Below, piece by piece: positions 8,556 through 17,768 of a stretch of DNA of 64,000 bases (the stretch's first letter is position 1; each line of letters opens with the position of its first letter). A program made the position numbers and the translations under genes. The notes beneath the pieces were generated by a model. The model did not search any database. It was not told where the DNA came from and saw nothing but the letters and a program-made list of their open reading frames with translations. Source of the stretch: Chitinophaga sp. E66 (GTDB lineage Bacteria; Bacteroidota; Bacteroidia; Chitinophagales; Chitinophagaceae). Location: positions 2,046,001-2,110,000 of the forward strand of contig CP079103.1 of NCBI GenBank assembly GCA_019285755.1, given 5' to 3'.

Positions 8556-10525
8556 TTAAAACCAAACCTGCTTGCCGTTTTCATAAAGGAAAATTCTCTC
8601 CTCCTTTCCCGCAGTATGGTTGCGTAAAAGTAACAAAGCGCCTTCTGGAACGTTTTTATACACCAAATTCGATTGCGTCGCAACAGTTCGTCCAAGGCTC
8701 CGCCAATTAGCATCCCAATACATTAGCTCGTATTCCATTCCTTTTTCTATATTATTTTGATCACTTCTTGGGCTATAACCTACCATGGAAATGGACTTTG
8801 GTGATCCGAGATCAAGCCCGATCCATAAAGAATTATATTCATCCTTAGTGGAAGTATGAATAAATCTATCCATTTTTTCGTCAAATGCAATGCTCAGATC
8901 ATCATCACTTACCCCTTTTGCTTTTAAATAGACTCCTTTAAGCGGTTCACTACAACAGGGTTCATAAAACGAAATTTCTCCAAGTGATCCAAAACAATTC
9001 TCCGGAAATCGATAGCGAACGTAGCGCACTGGCTTATGAGTAAAAGTTTTTGATTGATGGAATTTAAGTTCGATAGTGTCTGCAATACTATACAGTAAAA
9101 ACTTGTCGCTAAAATCGGGTTTGTTTGCTCCTTCAAATTGTCCGTTGCCCATTAGCGTCATCCACCAACGCTTTATTGCTGTTAATGGATATTTTCGCTC
9201 CAGGGTTACAATTTCAGTCGTTGGTTTGGGTATAATTTTGTGAACCGTACCCGAACTATCCAGGTAGAGTGGATCGGCAAGCGGAATTAATAAATTGTGA
9301 TCCAAAAAGCAAGGTAGATATAAAACACCAATTGCCATGTCCTCAAAGAGAACGTTTCCAGAGGAGTCATGTCCCATCTTCACAGGTACCCACCTACTAT
9401 CGTCAAATACAGCAAGAAAGATATCCTTAGCAGAATCTTCTGAACTTTGGATTGAAACATTTCCCGTTTTTAGATATTCGGATGTTACATCACGGCCAAA
9501 CATGCTGCCAACTTTAAAAGCCAGCCCATCATCAAATTGACTTAATCTTTGATTTTGGATGGAAAACATTTGCCTGAATACTTTTGGCGCCATTCCGCGA
9601 AGTTCATTTTCGCCCGGCGATAATTCTGCACCTAAGAAGTCAATGAATTGGCCATTTCTGTCGATTACGGCACTAAAGTCATGCCCCAGGCTTCTGTTTC
9701 CCCATTGAGGAACGACCTCGTGCACAACTGGTATTCCCATCGCACGCATAGCAAAATTGGCAATCGCTGCCTGGTCTAAGCAACGTCCCATTTTAACTTG
9801 AAGTAAGTTTGCGGCATCAAGTGCACTGGGATAAACTGACAGTTCTTCATTGAAACGAAACCATTTTTTCAGGTCATCATTAATAAACTTACAAGCTAAT
9901 ACAGGATCGTTACGTCCTTTCATTGAATCTGCAAGCCAGCTAAAATGTCGCATATATTTCTCACGCCAATTCGACAGCGACTCATCTTTGAACCGATACG
10001 GTAGAATATAGTTGCAAAATTCATCGAACGTCAACTGTCTTGCCCACGGAAATTTCCATGCATCAAATGCAAGATCTATGTTTTCAATTAGCAGTTCTGC
10101 CGTAAGGGCTTTATGATCGTAAACTTTTTTTAGCGAGTTTTGATGAGGGTAGCCTGTGGCAGCTATAATCGAATCAGACCATGTTATAAATTGTGGAAAG
10201 TGAATATTACCTTTAAAAGGCGTGGTTTTTTCGTAATTCTGTACCAGTTCAAAGATCTTGTTATAAGAGCGCAATGCTTCCCCATCATAACTGTAATGAA
10301 ACCGCGAATTTGTTATAAGGAAATACGCTGCTTTTTGTTTTAAACTATCGTTTTTGTAGTGAACTATTACTTTTTCAAGTTCTTTTTATTTTGACCCGAT
10401 AGCTCCAAGGTCAATTCGACATCTTCTGGTGCAAGTGTTTTCGTGAAGTTGCAGCTTTGAAAGCAGAGGTTAAAGAAAAATATTGCATATGTAACAATGA
10501 GTTGCGGGCGCAATTGGTTTAACAT
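8556..10525 (-). CDS. Transglutaminase-like lipoprotein with C-terminal discoidin-like domain (one frameshift)
   Basis: The ATG at 10525 starts a lipoprotein signal (IFFFNLCFQSC). One A is missing near 10387; adding it gives SGQNKKELEKVIVHYKNDS and continues into the long frame, about 656 residues in all. The transglutaminase-like core has Cys in KMGRCLDQAAIANFAMRAMG, His in RSLGHDFSAVID and the following Asp, the expected catalytic triad. The C-terminal 250 residues resemble a galactose-binding/F5-8C-type fold. The N-terminal HYKNDSLKQKAAYFLI segment is characteristic of Bacteroidota members. It probably acts on peptides or glycoproteins at the cell surface; substrate unknown. It is separated by 116 bp from the next lipoprotein gene in the same direction. 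Confidence 0.8.
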
Positions 10526-11198
10526 AACGGATTAATTAACATGAGAAGCAGGGATTTAAACTAGAAGTTAATTAAAGCCGTATTGCGGTATGGCTTTTAG
10601 ACGAGTTCCATTTAGGTTTTATCACTACTGACATGGAAAGCCTAAAAGGAGCAATGGGGTTTGGGTATTTTAGTGAATAAAGTTTCATAAATGGTGATGA
10701 TGAGATAGGAAGCAGTATATCGGGTCAAACTAAATAGAAAATCTAAGGTTTCTGTTTAAACCGGGGATTAATTCGAATGATAATCTAAGGTCTTGCGCTT
10801 TTCTTAATAAGAAAATAGCAGGTTCGTGCTATTTTATAAGTTCAAAACTAGAAGAAAAGCTAATTTTTGATGCGGTTGCCGTCACTTCTGTTTGGCAGTT
10901 TGTTTGTGGCTACTTACCTAAGTTCTGTGACGCATGACTGGGAATGGAATCAGCCTATGTGATGTACGGGTCGCGAAATTCATTAATTTTGACACAGTTC
11001 TTTGCGTTTTGGCATGTTGCTGCATATAGACCATTCAGTTATGCTGAATTGTAGATATTTGTATGTTTACAGGTGTATAATACTAAGATTACCAATATTT
11101 TACGGACGAATCAGGCTTTAGTTCAGTTTAATGAGTAATGTCATGAGTAAAATTTTCGGATCGGCTGAAATTCGCCATGGTGGCTGATTTTAAAACCC
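10526..11198. other. Gene-free AT-rich region at the right end of the island
   Basis: No open frame with natural composition is seen on either strand. The stretch is AT-rich like the island genes and lies between the lipoprotein start at 10525 and the tRNA-end repeats. Element ends often hold recombination-protein binding sites, but I see no clear repeats here. Confidence 0.5.
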
Positions 11199-11373
11199 AG
11201 TTCGAATCTAGTCGTCCCGACACTGAAAGAAGGTCATCAGGTAATGCTGGTGGCCTTTTTGACTTTCATCACATCCGTTACAGCATCCCGACAAAGGTCG
11301 GGAGGGTCGCTAGTTCGAATCTAGTCGTCCCGACTAATTGAAGAGGTCATCAGGTAATGCTGGTGGCCTTTTT
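11199..11373 (+). repeat. Tandem 62-bp block: tRNA 3'-end-like sequence plus terminator (probable att site)
   Basis: Two copies lie 113 bp apart. A 23-bp identical part (AGTTCGAATCTAGTCGTCCCG plus AC) is at 11199-11221 and 11312-11334. A 30-bp identical terminator (GGTCATCAG stem with CTGGTGGCC, then T5 or more) is at 11231-11260 and 11344-11373. The second copy forms a proper T-arm (GCTAG, TTCGAAT, CTAGT) followed by a 7-nt acceptor-like strand, but no tRNA body precedes either copy. tRNA 3' ends are classical integration sites for tyrosine recombinases, so this is probably the island's right attachment site, with a second, older copy. The adjacent palindrome TCCCGAC/GTCGGGA (11286-11303) shares the same heptamer. 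Confidence 0.7.
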
Positions 11374-12085
11374 TATTCCATCTCAGGTTTCAATATTTCA
11401 TTATACATACTTCTTATCTTTTCCCAATCCATATTGTTGTCGCATTTACTCATCAGTAGCCGCAATTCTGCGTCTTCAACCTGACTGCCTGATTGGTTTT
11501 GAATGTCAGCTACTAATAATAAGTATTTCGCCTTGTCTAACCCACGCAGGTTTTCGCCGATTTCAGCGTATTTTGGAAGCATGCTGGTGGCAAGTTTCGG
11601 GTCTTCTTTGGAATATAGAACGTCATAAAGGACGGTAAATAGTTTTGCATACGCAGGGTCTTCCAATGTCCTGAAGAATCTGTCGTCGGCCGTGGAAGCA
11701 GTTCCTATGAAAAGGGTGTTTCCCCGGTGTCTGTCAGGGTGAAACGGCGGTCGTCCGCCAGGTTGCGGACTTTAGTGATTTTGGGGAATCCGGTTCTTGG
11801 AATTTTACCGTAGCAGCGCTTTAACCCGGCGGTGAATGCTTCGTTCACCTGGTCCACATTCGCCACCCTGATATAGCACATGGTCGGGTTTTTCGATGGA
11901 ACGATCTTTCGGCTTCCATAAAAATGCAGTTCGATATCTTTCCATTTCAGGGAGGCATAAGGGTTGGGAGATGTGTACGTGGCCAGCACTTCAAAGCCCA
12001 ACGCCTGATAGAATGCTACCTGTATGCGGATGTCCGGGCATCCCATGATAGGAATTACTTTCTCCTGATAAGTTTCTGGTATCAT
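11373..12085 (-). CDS. VOC/glyoxalase-superfamily protein with C-terminal helical extension (one frameshift)
   Basis: The N-terminal part MIPETYQEKVIPIMGCPDIRIQVAFYQALGF has the VOC layout (strand, helix, FEVLATYTSPNPYASLKW). One G is missing near 11727; adding it joins FTLTDTGGNTLFIGTAS to the C-terminal DRFFRTLEDPAYAKLFTVLY, about 237 residues in total. Members usually annotated as bleomycin-resistance or glyoxalase proteins in Bacteroidota share this helical tail. The true ligand or reaction is unknown. The gene ends within the tRNA-end repeat terminator, making the island boundary abut its 3' end. Confidence 0.8.
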
Positions 12086-12161
12086 TGTTTTGCTTCCTGT
12101 TGATGAAGAAGCAAAATTAGCTTGCCGGGCTTAACGGGAATTGGAAAAAATGGACATTTTC

Positions 12162-12929
12162 TTATGATGTAATCGGCGCATATTTCCCTGGACTGAACCC
12201 TGAAAATTGCCTGAATTCATTTATGAAATGGGCCTGGTCGAAATAGCCCAGGTTGAGGGCCTTTTCAGTGAAGCTGGAATCATCATAAGGCCACAATGCG
12301 TTTTCGAAACGAAATATGCGGGAATAGAGCTTAGGATTGAATCCGGAGGAATTTTTAAATCTCCTTTCAAATTGTTTTTGCGACATCAGGTGCTCTTTTG
12401 CCAGGTTTTCAATGTTTACCTGCCCTTTGAATTGCCTGATCTTTTTGATGGCGTTAAGGATAGCAGCGTCTGACTTACGGGGTAAATGAAACTTGGTCTT
12501 AAGGTATTGAGATATCAGATCTACCCGGCTATCGAAATTGATGCAGTAAGCTAACCGCTGCGAAATCGCTGTTGCATCCGTGCCTGGCATATCCTTGAGT
12601 TCGACTAATTGATTAACCAGTTCACCTGCAGAAGCATCGAAAAAATAGGGGATGGCATGGGCGTAAATTGAGACGCCGAACATTTCGGAGATGCCACCGG
12701 TTTCGATACGGCAATAATTAGCGGTATGGCCTTGTAAAGTAGAAAATACCGGTTGTTTAGCCGGATTGAAAGCAAAGACGAGTTCTGTATTGGTATTGGC
12801 TGTAGAGTGATAGTGTATGCTATTTTGGATACCATTATTCCACCGGCTACACCAGAAGTGGCTCACAAAGTCTTTCAGCGAATTTTCGGGAAAAGCGATT
12901 TCAAATGATATTTCTTCCGGGAGCTTCAT
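12162..12929 (-). CDS. AraC-family transcriptional regulator
   Basis: The intact 255-residue protein has an N-terminal sensor region of the DUF6597 type (FVSHFWCSRWNNGIQNSIHYH, SEMFGVSIYAHAIPYFF) and a C-terminal double HTH (about residues 155-250: NIENLAKEHLMSQKQFERRF and YFDQAHFINEFRQFSGFSPG). It binds DNA as a local regulator. It lies 76 bp upstream of the VOC gene in the same direction, so it may control it. The FSPGKY ending matches the AraC signature. Confidence 0.88.
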   Translation of the reverse strand: MKLPEEISFEIAFPENSLKDFVSHFWCSRWNNGIQNSIHYHSTANTNTELVFAFNPAKQPVFSTLQGHTANYCRIETGGISEMFGVSIYAHAIPYFFDASAGELVNQLVELKDMPGTDATAISQRLAYCINFDSRVDLISQYLKTKFHLPRKSDAAILNAIKKIRQFKGQVNIENLAKEHLMSQKQFERRFKNSSGFNPKLYSRIFRFENALWPYDDSSFTEKALNLGYFDQAHFINEFRQFSGFSPGKYAPITS

Positions 12930-12954
12930 AATGATGAATGGTATTTAATCAGTT

Positions 12955-13652
12955 CTAACAAATCATCAACAACCTCGGCTCCCCTACATTCTCCTTTGGC
13001 GCCCTGTGCAAACAAGGCGGTACCGGGCTGTCCGGATGGTCCACGGCAAGCCGCCAGAGGTTCCCAATGCCCAGATTAATCACTTCCGCACCGGGCTTAG
13101 CCTGGTAATGCAAGTCAAAATAGTTGTCTCTTAGGAAATCTTCGAAGCTTACTTCCGGGCCGTCGTATAGTTTTCTGAGCTCAGCCCGGATTTCGGGGAT
13201 GAGGATCTTCTGCTCGCCCTGTGCGTTTGGTAGTATATCGCTGGATGCACCAGCGTAGGTGCATAGAAAGGTGGCGGTGGGAATGGGGCGCGGTCTACAT
13301 GGAAGGAGTACACGTCGGTAGGGAAGAATGGGACGGTTTCATCGCGGTCGTAGTGGGTGATGACGTTCAGGGTGGGAGATGCGCCGTAGGCGGTCAGGAG
13401 TTGGAAGTCCTGCAGGAGGGTTTCACGGGCGAGTGCTCCTTGTTCGCTTAGTTGCATCCTCAGCAGTTCCTCTTCTTCCACTACCGTTATATTCCCGTTT
13501 GTCGCTACTTTCCGGATGATCTCGTTAAAATCCCCTCTCAGCTGCCGGGCCCAGCAGATGGCATTGATATCTCCCTGAAACGGTGTGCCTACCAGTTCCT
13601 GGAAGTTGGTTACGTATTGAATTTGGTTCTCCTGGCTTGAATGATTCGTCAT
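12955..13652 (-). CDS. DUF1826-like protein (one frameshift)
   Basis: I place the start at the ATG at 13652 (MTNHSSQENQIQYVTNFQEL), preferring it to a TTG further upstream. Near 13285 one C is missing; repair gives FHVDRAPIPTATFLCTYAGA and then SSDILPNAQGEQKILIPEIR down to the stop at 12955, about 232 residues. Conserved blocks include NAICWARQLRGDF, DVYSFHVDRAP and the C-terminal FFD-like LHYQAKPGAEVINLGIGNLW. The family is recalled as domain of unknown function DUF1826. It is probably cytoplasmic. There is no close partner. Confidence 0.75.
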
Positions 13653-13853
13653 TTTAGCTGAAATAAGCCCATTTAGAGGCGTTTTATTGGTAGTTAAGGT
13701 GTTTGTGTCTACAGGTTGCCTCAGGCCCGGCAAAAATAGCTATTGGGCGCCATAAATGGGGTAAATAGGTTTTCTTCCCATTTCTCAGGATAAAAAGCCA
13801 GGAGGGAAGCAAGATAGCTGCATGATAAAAGGATGATGGAAGCGATATAGCAG

Positions 13854-13908
13854 TTAGAGGGAAGCTAGAGGGAAGTTAGAGGGAAGCTAGAGAACGGTTA
13901 GCGGACGG
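13854..13908. repeat. 11-bp tandem array, left part (interrupted by IS3 element)
   Basis: Five units in exact 11-bp phase: GTTAGAGGGAA, GCTAGAGGGAA, GTTAGAGGGAA, GCTAGAGAACG, GTTAGCGGACG. The array resumes at 15321 on the other side of the insertion sequence with GTTAGAAGGCG and GTTAGCCGAAA. Confidence 0.8.
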
Positions 13909-13952
13909 ACCCGTCCTAAAAAAGTTTACCGGTTAAAGAATAAATCCTGGTA

Positions 13953-14859
13953 TTAGTTGACATCTGCCTCGTAATCCTGGGATGGGTTTACAATCTGTTT
14001 TTTCTGAGGATAATAGTTCTTCCATAGTCGCCTGGTTTGGATTGGTTCGCGGTGTATTTGCTCAGGAGTTGCCATACCTATGCTTAAATGTGGCCGCTCC
14101 GTGTTATACAAACGAACCGATCTCTAATGTAGCCTCTGCCTGTGCCAGGTTTTTAATCTCATAATGATACAAATATTCTCCTTTTACAATCCCGTTGACC
14201 CTTTCAGCAATGCTATTGTCCCGCGGATCTCCAGTTTCCGTCATGCTAATTCCAATGCCATGGGCCTGGAGTGTTTCTACGTATCCGGTAGCGCAATATT
14301 GGCAACCTCGATCTGAATGATGGATGAGCTGATGAGCACTTCCTTTTAGGCCTTGTAACGCCTTTTGCAGGGCTTTCAGTGTCTGGATACCAGCCAGATT
14401 CTCAGCTACCTGATAACCTACGATCTTATGTGACCAGGCATCTGTCACTAAACTGATGAAGTAATCTTTACTCCCTGCTTTCCAGTAAGTTATATCACTC
14501 ACCCAAAGCTGATCAGGTCCCGTGGGCTGGAAGTTCTTGATCTGGTTAGGCCATTTGCGCATCCAATGATCAGAGTAAGTTGTTCGCATATGCCGTTTGC
14601 GTTTACGTATGAGCAACCCTGCATCAGAAAGCAAATCAAAGAAGCCATCACGGCCCATTTTAATACCCAACCGGGCAAAAACAGGCTGCAACATGCCAAA
14701 TAACTTGCGCCCACCCATGTCGGGATGCCGGCTGCGGATAGCAAGGGCCTCGCCTAAGATTAACTGCTGTCTGTTGGCAGAAATTACACGTTTATGCTGA
14801 TGCTTAAAATAAGCCTGACGGCTCACGCCAAGTAATCGACAAGCCCGCCCAAGCGTCAA
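13953..14859 (-). CDS. IS3-family transposase OrfB, DDE integrase (one frameshift)
   Basis: The catalytic triad is present: Asp in DQLWVSDITYW, Asp in HHSDRGCQY and Glu in DNSIAERVNG, with the IS3 spacing. An N-terminal HTH_21-like region (SRHPDMGGRKLFGML) precedes the rve core. Near 14127 the frame breaks; moving by one base restores VRLYNTERPHLSIGMATPEQ and continues to the stop at 13953. The frame extends upstream of the TTG at 14859, across the end of OrfA, so OrfB may be made as an OrfA-OrfB fusion or start within this overlap. Only one copy occurs in this window. Confidence 0.88.
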
Positions 14860-14881
14860 TTTGGGGTGCTTGTCTTTTGTT

Positions 14882-15277
14882 TCATGGATTACCTGGTACT
14901 GTCCTTTTTCTGATACTGATCTGATGACGCTGCTCAGCCAGTTCTATCAGCCGTTCCAGCATCTCTGCCTTGATCTGTGCATCTTCCAACTGAAGCTGTG
15001 CGGCTTTTAATTGCTTTTGAAGTTGCTCAACATCAGGCTGCTGACCACTTTGCTTTTCGGACGGTTTGTTTGAAGAGGGTGTCATCTTCACAAGATAGTT
15101 CTTTCGGGGAAACGTTCGTAATCCTTTAGCATGCAGCCATTTACGAATAGTGTCACTCCCCTTTATTTCGTACTTGTGCCGTAAATAATTCATACTGTAC
15201 CCGCTTTGATACTCACGGATCACCTGATCTTTAAACGAATCAGGATAAAAACGACCCTCTTTGTATGTTCTTGTCAT
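14882..15277 (-). CDS. IS3-family OrfA (HTH DNA-binding subunit)
   Basis: The 131-residue protein has an N-terminal HTH (DQVIREYQSGYSMNYLRHKY, then GSDTIRKWLHAKG) and a C-terminal leucine-rich coiled coil (VEQLQKQLKAAQLQLEDAQI) used for dimerisation. It ends in an AGAAAAAGG run typical of slippage sites, but the OrfB frame here is reached by +1 (or by removal of one A), not by the usual -1. Given the many indels in this sequence, the A count is doubtful. It recognises the inverted repeats together with OrfB. Confidence 0.85.
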   Translation of the reverse strand: MTRTYKEGRFYPDSFKDQVIREYQSGYSMNYLRHKYEIKGSDTIRKWLHAKGLRTFPRKNYLVKMTPSSNKPSEKQSGQQPDVEQLQKQLKAAQLQLEDAQIKAEMLERLIELAEQRHQISIRKRTVPGNP

Positions 15278-15320
15278 AGAATAAATTTTGTGGTAAACCT
15301 ATTTTAGGACAAGTCAGACG

Positions 15321-15541
15321 GTTAGAAGGCGGTTAGCCGAAATAGCCGGATCTATGAACCAACCGGCATTAAAACCTACCTATTACGGTGTAGGTACGAC
15401 CTGCAAGATAAGGTCAAGGTAAGGTCTAGGTGTAATCTACGGATGATCTACGAATGGTTGTCGAATGGCGGATACGGAGCGAATACGGAGCAGGTGGACT
15501 TGATGCGGAGGTGATGTGGGGATGGTGCGGAGATGAGGTGA
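15321..15541. repeat. Degenerate 11-bp-phased array, right part
   Basis: After two GTTAG-type units (15321-15342), and again from 15410 to 15541, neighbouring 11-mers pair up in exact phase: AAGGTCAAGGT and AAGGTCTAGGT; GTAATCTACGG and ATGATCTACGA; GGAGCGAATAC and GGAGCAGGTGG; AGGTGATGTGG and GGATGGTGCGG. The rest of the gene-free stretch 15311-15687 holds no recognisable gene. The same 11-bp phasing recurs at 54.4-54.7 kb. Confidence 0.65.
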
Positions 15542-15687
15542 AGGGGGAACAAGCCTGTAATTGGGAAGACCGGCGCCTAAAACCCATGGCAACGCCTGCC
15601 GGAAGGAGGCCTTCCGGACATAATGAAGTGGCAATAAGATTTGAAAATGAAAGTGTTATAACAAAATATGGCTCCTATGGCGTGGGG

Positions 15688-16452
15688 TTATTCCCTTTTG
15701 ACGGTAAAGCCTTCGATTACGGAATATTCCGCCTCAAAAGGCATATCCTCCAGCAATTGGGGGAGTTGTTTGTGCTGGTGGGCTTTCGTTAGTATGGAAA
15801 CCGGCGAATAATCTTCTACCACAGCGATGATATCTGCGGCGGTGTACTTCCGGTTCTGGGATACGGCGTCATCAAAGAAAGTTCTCACCTGAACGGTGAC
15901 CAGTAGCGTCCCGGTTCCGGGAACGTCTATGGTCAGATCTGCTCCGGAGAAAGGTTTCCTGAGGTCTATTTCCAGGACGGCAGCGTCGGAGCCGGTGACG
16001 CGGCGGTTGAGGAAATCGATCCTGGTGCCGATGAGCTTTACTTCCACGCGAACGGCGTTGCGCGGTGCATCCGGCCGTTGTGCCGGGATGCGGAGCCTGC
16101 CGTCTTTGGAGAAGGTAGGCGGAAGCAGCAGGATATCGCCGATCCCCGTGTAAGGATTGAAACGATAGCCTTTAAGGCCTGCATGGTTATTGCGGCCCGC
16201 TTCCACGATCCTTTTGTTCAGCATGTTTACATAATTGCCATCGCACACGATATCGAGATCGGGCATGATAGCGCCGCGGACGAGGGCGCCCTTTCTGCTG
16301 GCGGCCCCGAACCACTGCGCGGAGCGGCGGGTAGCGGGTGTTTGCCGTACCGATTCCGGCCGGGAGCGAAGGAATTGCTTCCCGCCCCGGCGGTAGGCAA
16401 TGACATTACCGAGCTTGCCGGTAAATTTGAAAATAGAATTTAATCTGGCCAT
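15688..16452 (-). CDS. DUF6266-like hypothetical protein
   Basis: The intact 254-residue protein begins MARLNSIFKFTGKLGNVIAY, the N-terminal pattern I associate with the DUF6266 family of Bacteroidota. It continues with Arg-rich RRGGKQFLRSRPESVRQTPA, TRRSAQWFGAASRKGALVRG and a beta-rich second half (VRVEVKLIGTRIDFLNRRV, GTGTLLVTVQVRTFFDD). There is no signal peptide. Function is unknown. It stands alone, divergent from the DUF421 gene downstream. Confidence 0.65.
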   Translation of the reverse strand: MARLNSIFKFTGKLGNVIAYRRGGKQFLRSRPESVRQTPATRRSAQWFGAASRKGALVRGAIMPDLDIVCDGNYVNMLNKRIVEAGRNNHAGLKGYRFNPYTGIGDILLLPPTFSKDGRLRIPAQRPDAPRNAVRVEVKLIGTRIDFLNRRVTGSDAAVLEIDLRKPFSGADLTIDVPGTGTLLVTVQVRTFFDDAVSQNRKYTAADIIAVVEDYSPVSILTKAHQHKQLPQLLEDMPFEAEYSVIEGFTVKRE

Positions 16453-16722
16453 AAAAGGACATATTTTGATAACAGACGAATATACGAAGACACTTTGGGG
16501 CCAGATGTTAACGCGCTTGGATGATTTCCAATCCTAACCGTATCGTACCTTAGATTTTATCCAACCCCGACGACTCTGGTTTGCATAATATCTAACCTAA
16601 CGGTATTCCAGGTTTAGAGGTTTTCGAAATTTTCCATTCCAGCCTGAGGCCATTTTCCCCAATCCGGCCAGGCATCCTTTTTGCCGCTGTTGTTTCATCC
16701 GTCACCCCTTAATCCGTTACAA

Positions 16723-17402
16723 ATGGACTGGCAAACTATATTCTTAAACGACACATCCTGGGACCTGATATGGCAGGTGGTCGTCCGCACCATCGTCATG
16801 TTCATCGCCATACTGCTTTTCTTCCGGGCTTCCGGGAAAAAGGCGTCCGGCAGTTGTCCATCTTCGAAGTGGCGGTCATCATCGCCCTGGGATCCGCCGC
16901 GGGCGACCCCATGTTCTACGAAGATGTGGCGCTGGTCCCATCCCTTGTGGTATTTGTGGTCATCCTTGTGGTCTACCGGGCCATCATATGGCTGGCCGCC
17001 AAATCCGAAAAGGTGGAAAGCATCGTAGAAGGAGACCCCGTCACCATAATCCGCGACGGCGAGATCGAACTGGGCAATAAAGGGAATTCCCCATTCGCGC
17101 ACGACGAATTCTTCGCCGAAATGAGGGCCCAGAGCATCGAGCATATGGGCCAGGTCCGCATGGCCATCCTCGAAACCAACGGCAGCGTGAGCTTCTATTA
17201 TTTCCCGGACGAAGACGTGAGGCCGGGATTGCCCGTCATCCCCGAATACTATAACGACCGCTGCGATACCGTTACCGAATCCGGCGAATACGCCTGCTGC
17301 TATTGTGGGCATACCCGCAAACTCCCGGAAGGAAAGCACCAATGCATCCGCTGCGAAAAGAATGACTGGGTGAAAGCGCTTGCCACCAAACGCATCACCT
17401 GA
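16723..17402 (+). CDS. DUF421 (YetF/YcaP-type) membrane protein with C-terminal zinc-ribbon-like tail (one frameshift)
   Basis: Start ATG at 16723 gives MDWQTIFLNDTSWDLIWQVV. One A is missing near 16842; repair gives RASGKKGVRQLSIFEVAVII. Total is about 227 residues. Transmembrane helices (VVVRTIVMFIAILLFF, FEVAVIIALGSAAGDPM, LVVFVVILVVYRAIIWL) are followed by the DUF421 cytosolic domain (GDPVTIIRDGEIE, FAEMRAQSIEHMGQVRMAIL). The C-terminus then adds CCYCGHTRKL and CIRCEKNDW, a CxxC pair typical of a rubredoxin-like zinc ribbon and not usual in the family as I know it. Followed by a good terminator. Confidence 0.82.
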
Positions 17403-17428
17403 CACCGGGCGCCCAAGCCTGCTTTTTG

Positions 17429-17460
17429 AAGGTCACCAGGAACGGTGGCCTTTCTTGTTT
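17429..17460 (+). terminator. Rho-independent terminator after the DUF421 gene
   Basis: Stem AAGGTCACC/GGTGGCCTTT with loop AGGAAC, then TTTCTTGTTT. The same hairpin style is used at 11231-11260 and 11344-11373. Confidence 0.8.
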
Positions 17461-17538
17461 CCTATACTTCCGGGCGGTTAATCAAAGCCATTTTCAGGGA
17501 ATCAGGTCAAAAATGTATAGGTAAAATCACAGGAAGTG

Positions 17539-17570
17539 TTGGCATTCCCGGAAGAAGTGATATAGTTTTG
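17539..17570 (+). promoter_or_regulatory. Candidate Bacteroidota-type promoter for the rhamnose PUL
   Basis: TAGTTTTG at 17563-17570 matches the TAnnTTTG -7 box, with TTG (17539-17541) 21 bp upstream as a -33 element. It would give an untranslated leader of about 190 nt before susC at 17769. The rest of 17461-17768 shows no gene. Confidence 0.35.
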
Positions 17571-17768
17571 AGGTAATTAAAGAGAACATTAGTCAAAGCA
17601 TCATTCGCCAAAATCATAGTGTATCCGCGTGAACGGCTGTAACAGCATTCGCCAATTTTACATGTAAGAGAACTGAAATCGTATCTACAAGCTAACCGCA
17701 GGCCCCGTCTGCGGAGTGGGGACAATTATTACCATTTATATGCATGCAGAATTAAACTGAGTACCGTT

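Larger units (their letters stand above)
13914..15310 (-). mobile_element. IS3-family insertion sequence (about 1.4 kb)
   Basis: The element carries OrfA and OrfB on the minus strand and is bounded by imperfect inverted repeats: GTCCTAAAAAAGTTTACC at 13914-13930 and, at 15292-15310 read on the minus strand, GTCCTAAAATAGGTTTACC. It sits inside an 11-bp repeat array whose units appear on both sides. A clear target-site duplication is not visible by eye. Confidence 0.85.

Noticed and set aside
11141-11345. Complete tRNA gene
   Set aside because: Only the T-arm and acceptor 3' strand are present; no matching 5' acceptor, D-arm or anticodon arm can be folded upstream of either copy.
13149-13733. 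TTG start at 13733 for the DUF1826-like gene
   Set aside because: The in-frame ATG at 13652 begins where family-like sequence begins; the extra 27 residues look like untranslated leader.
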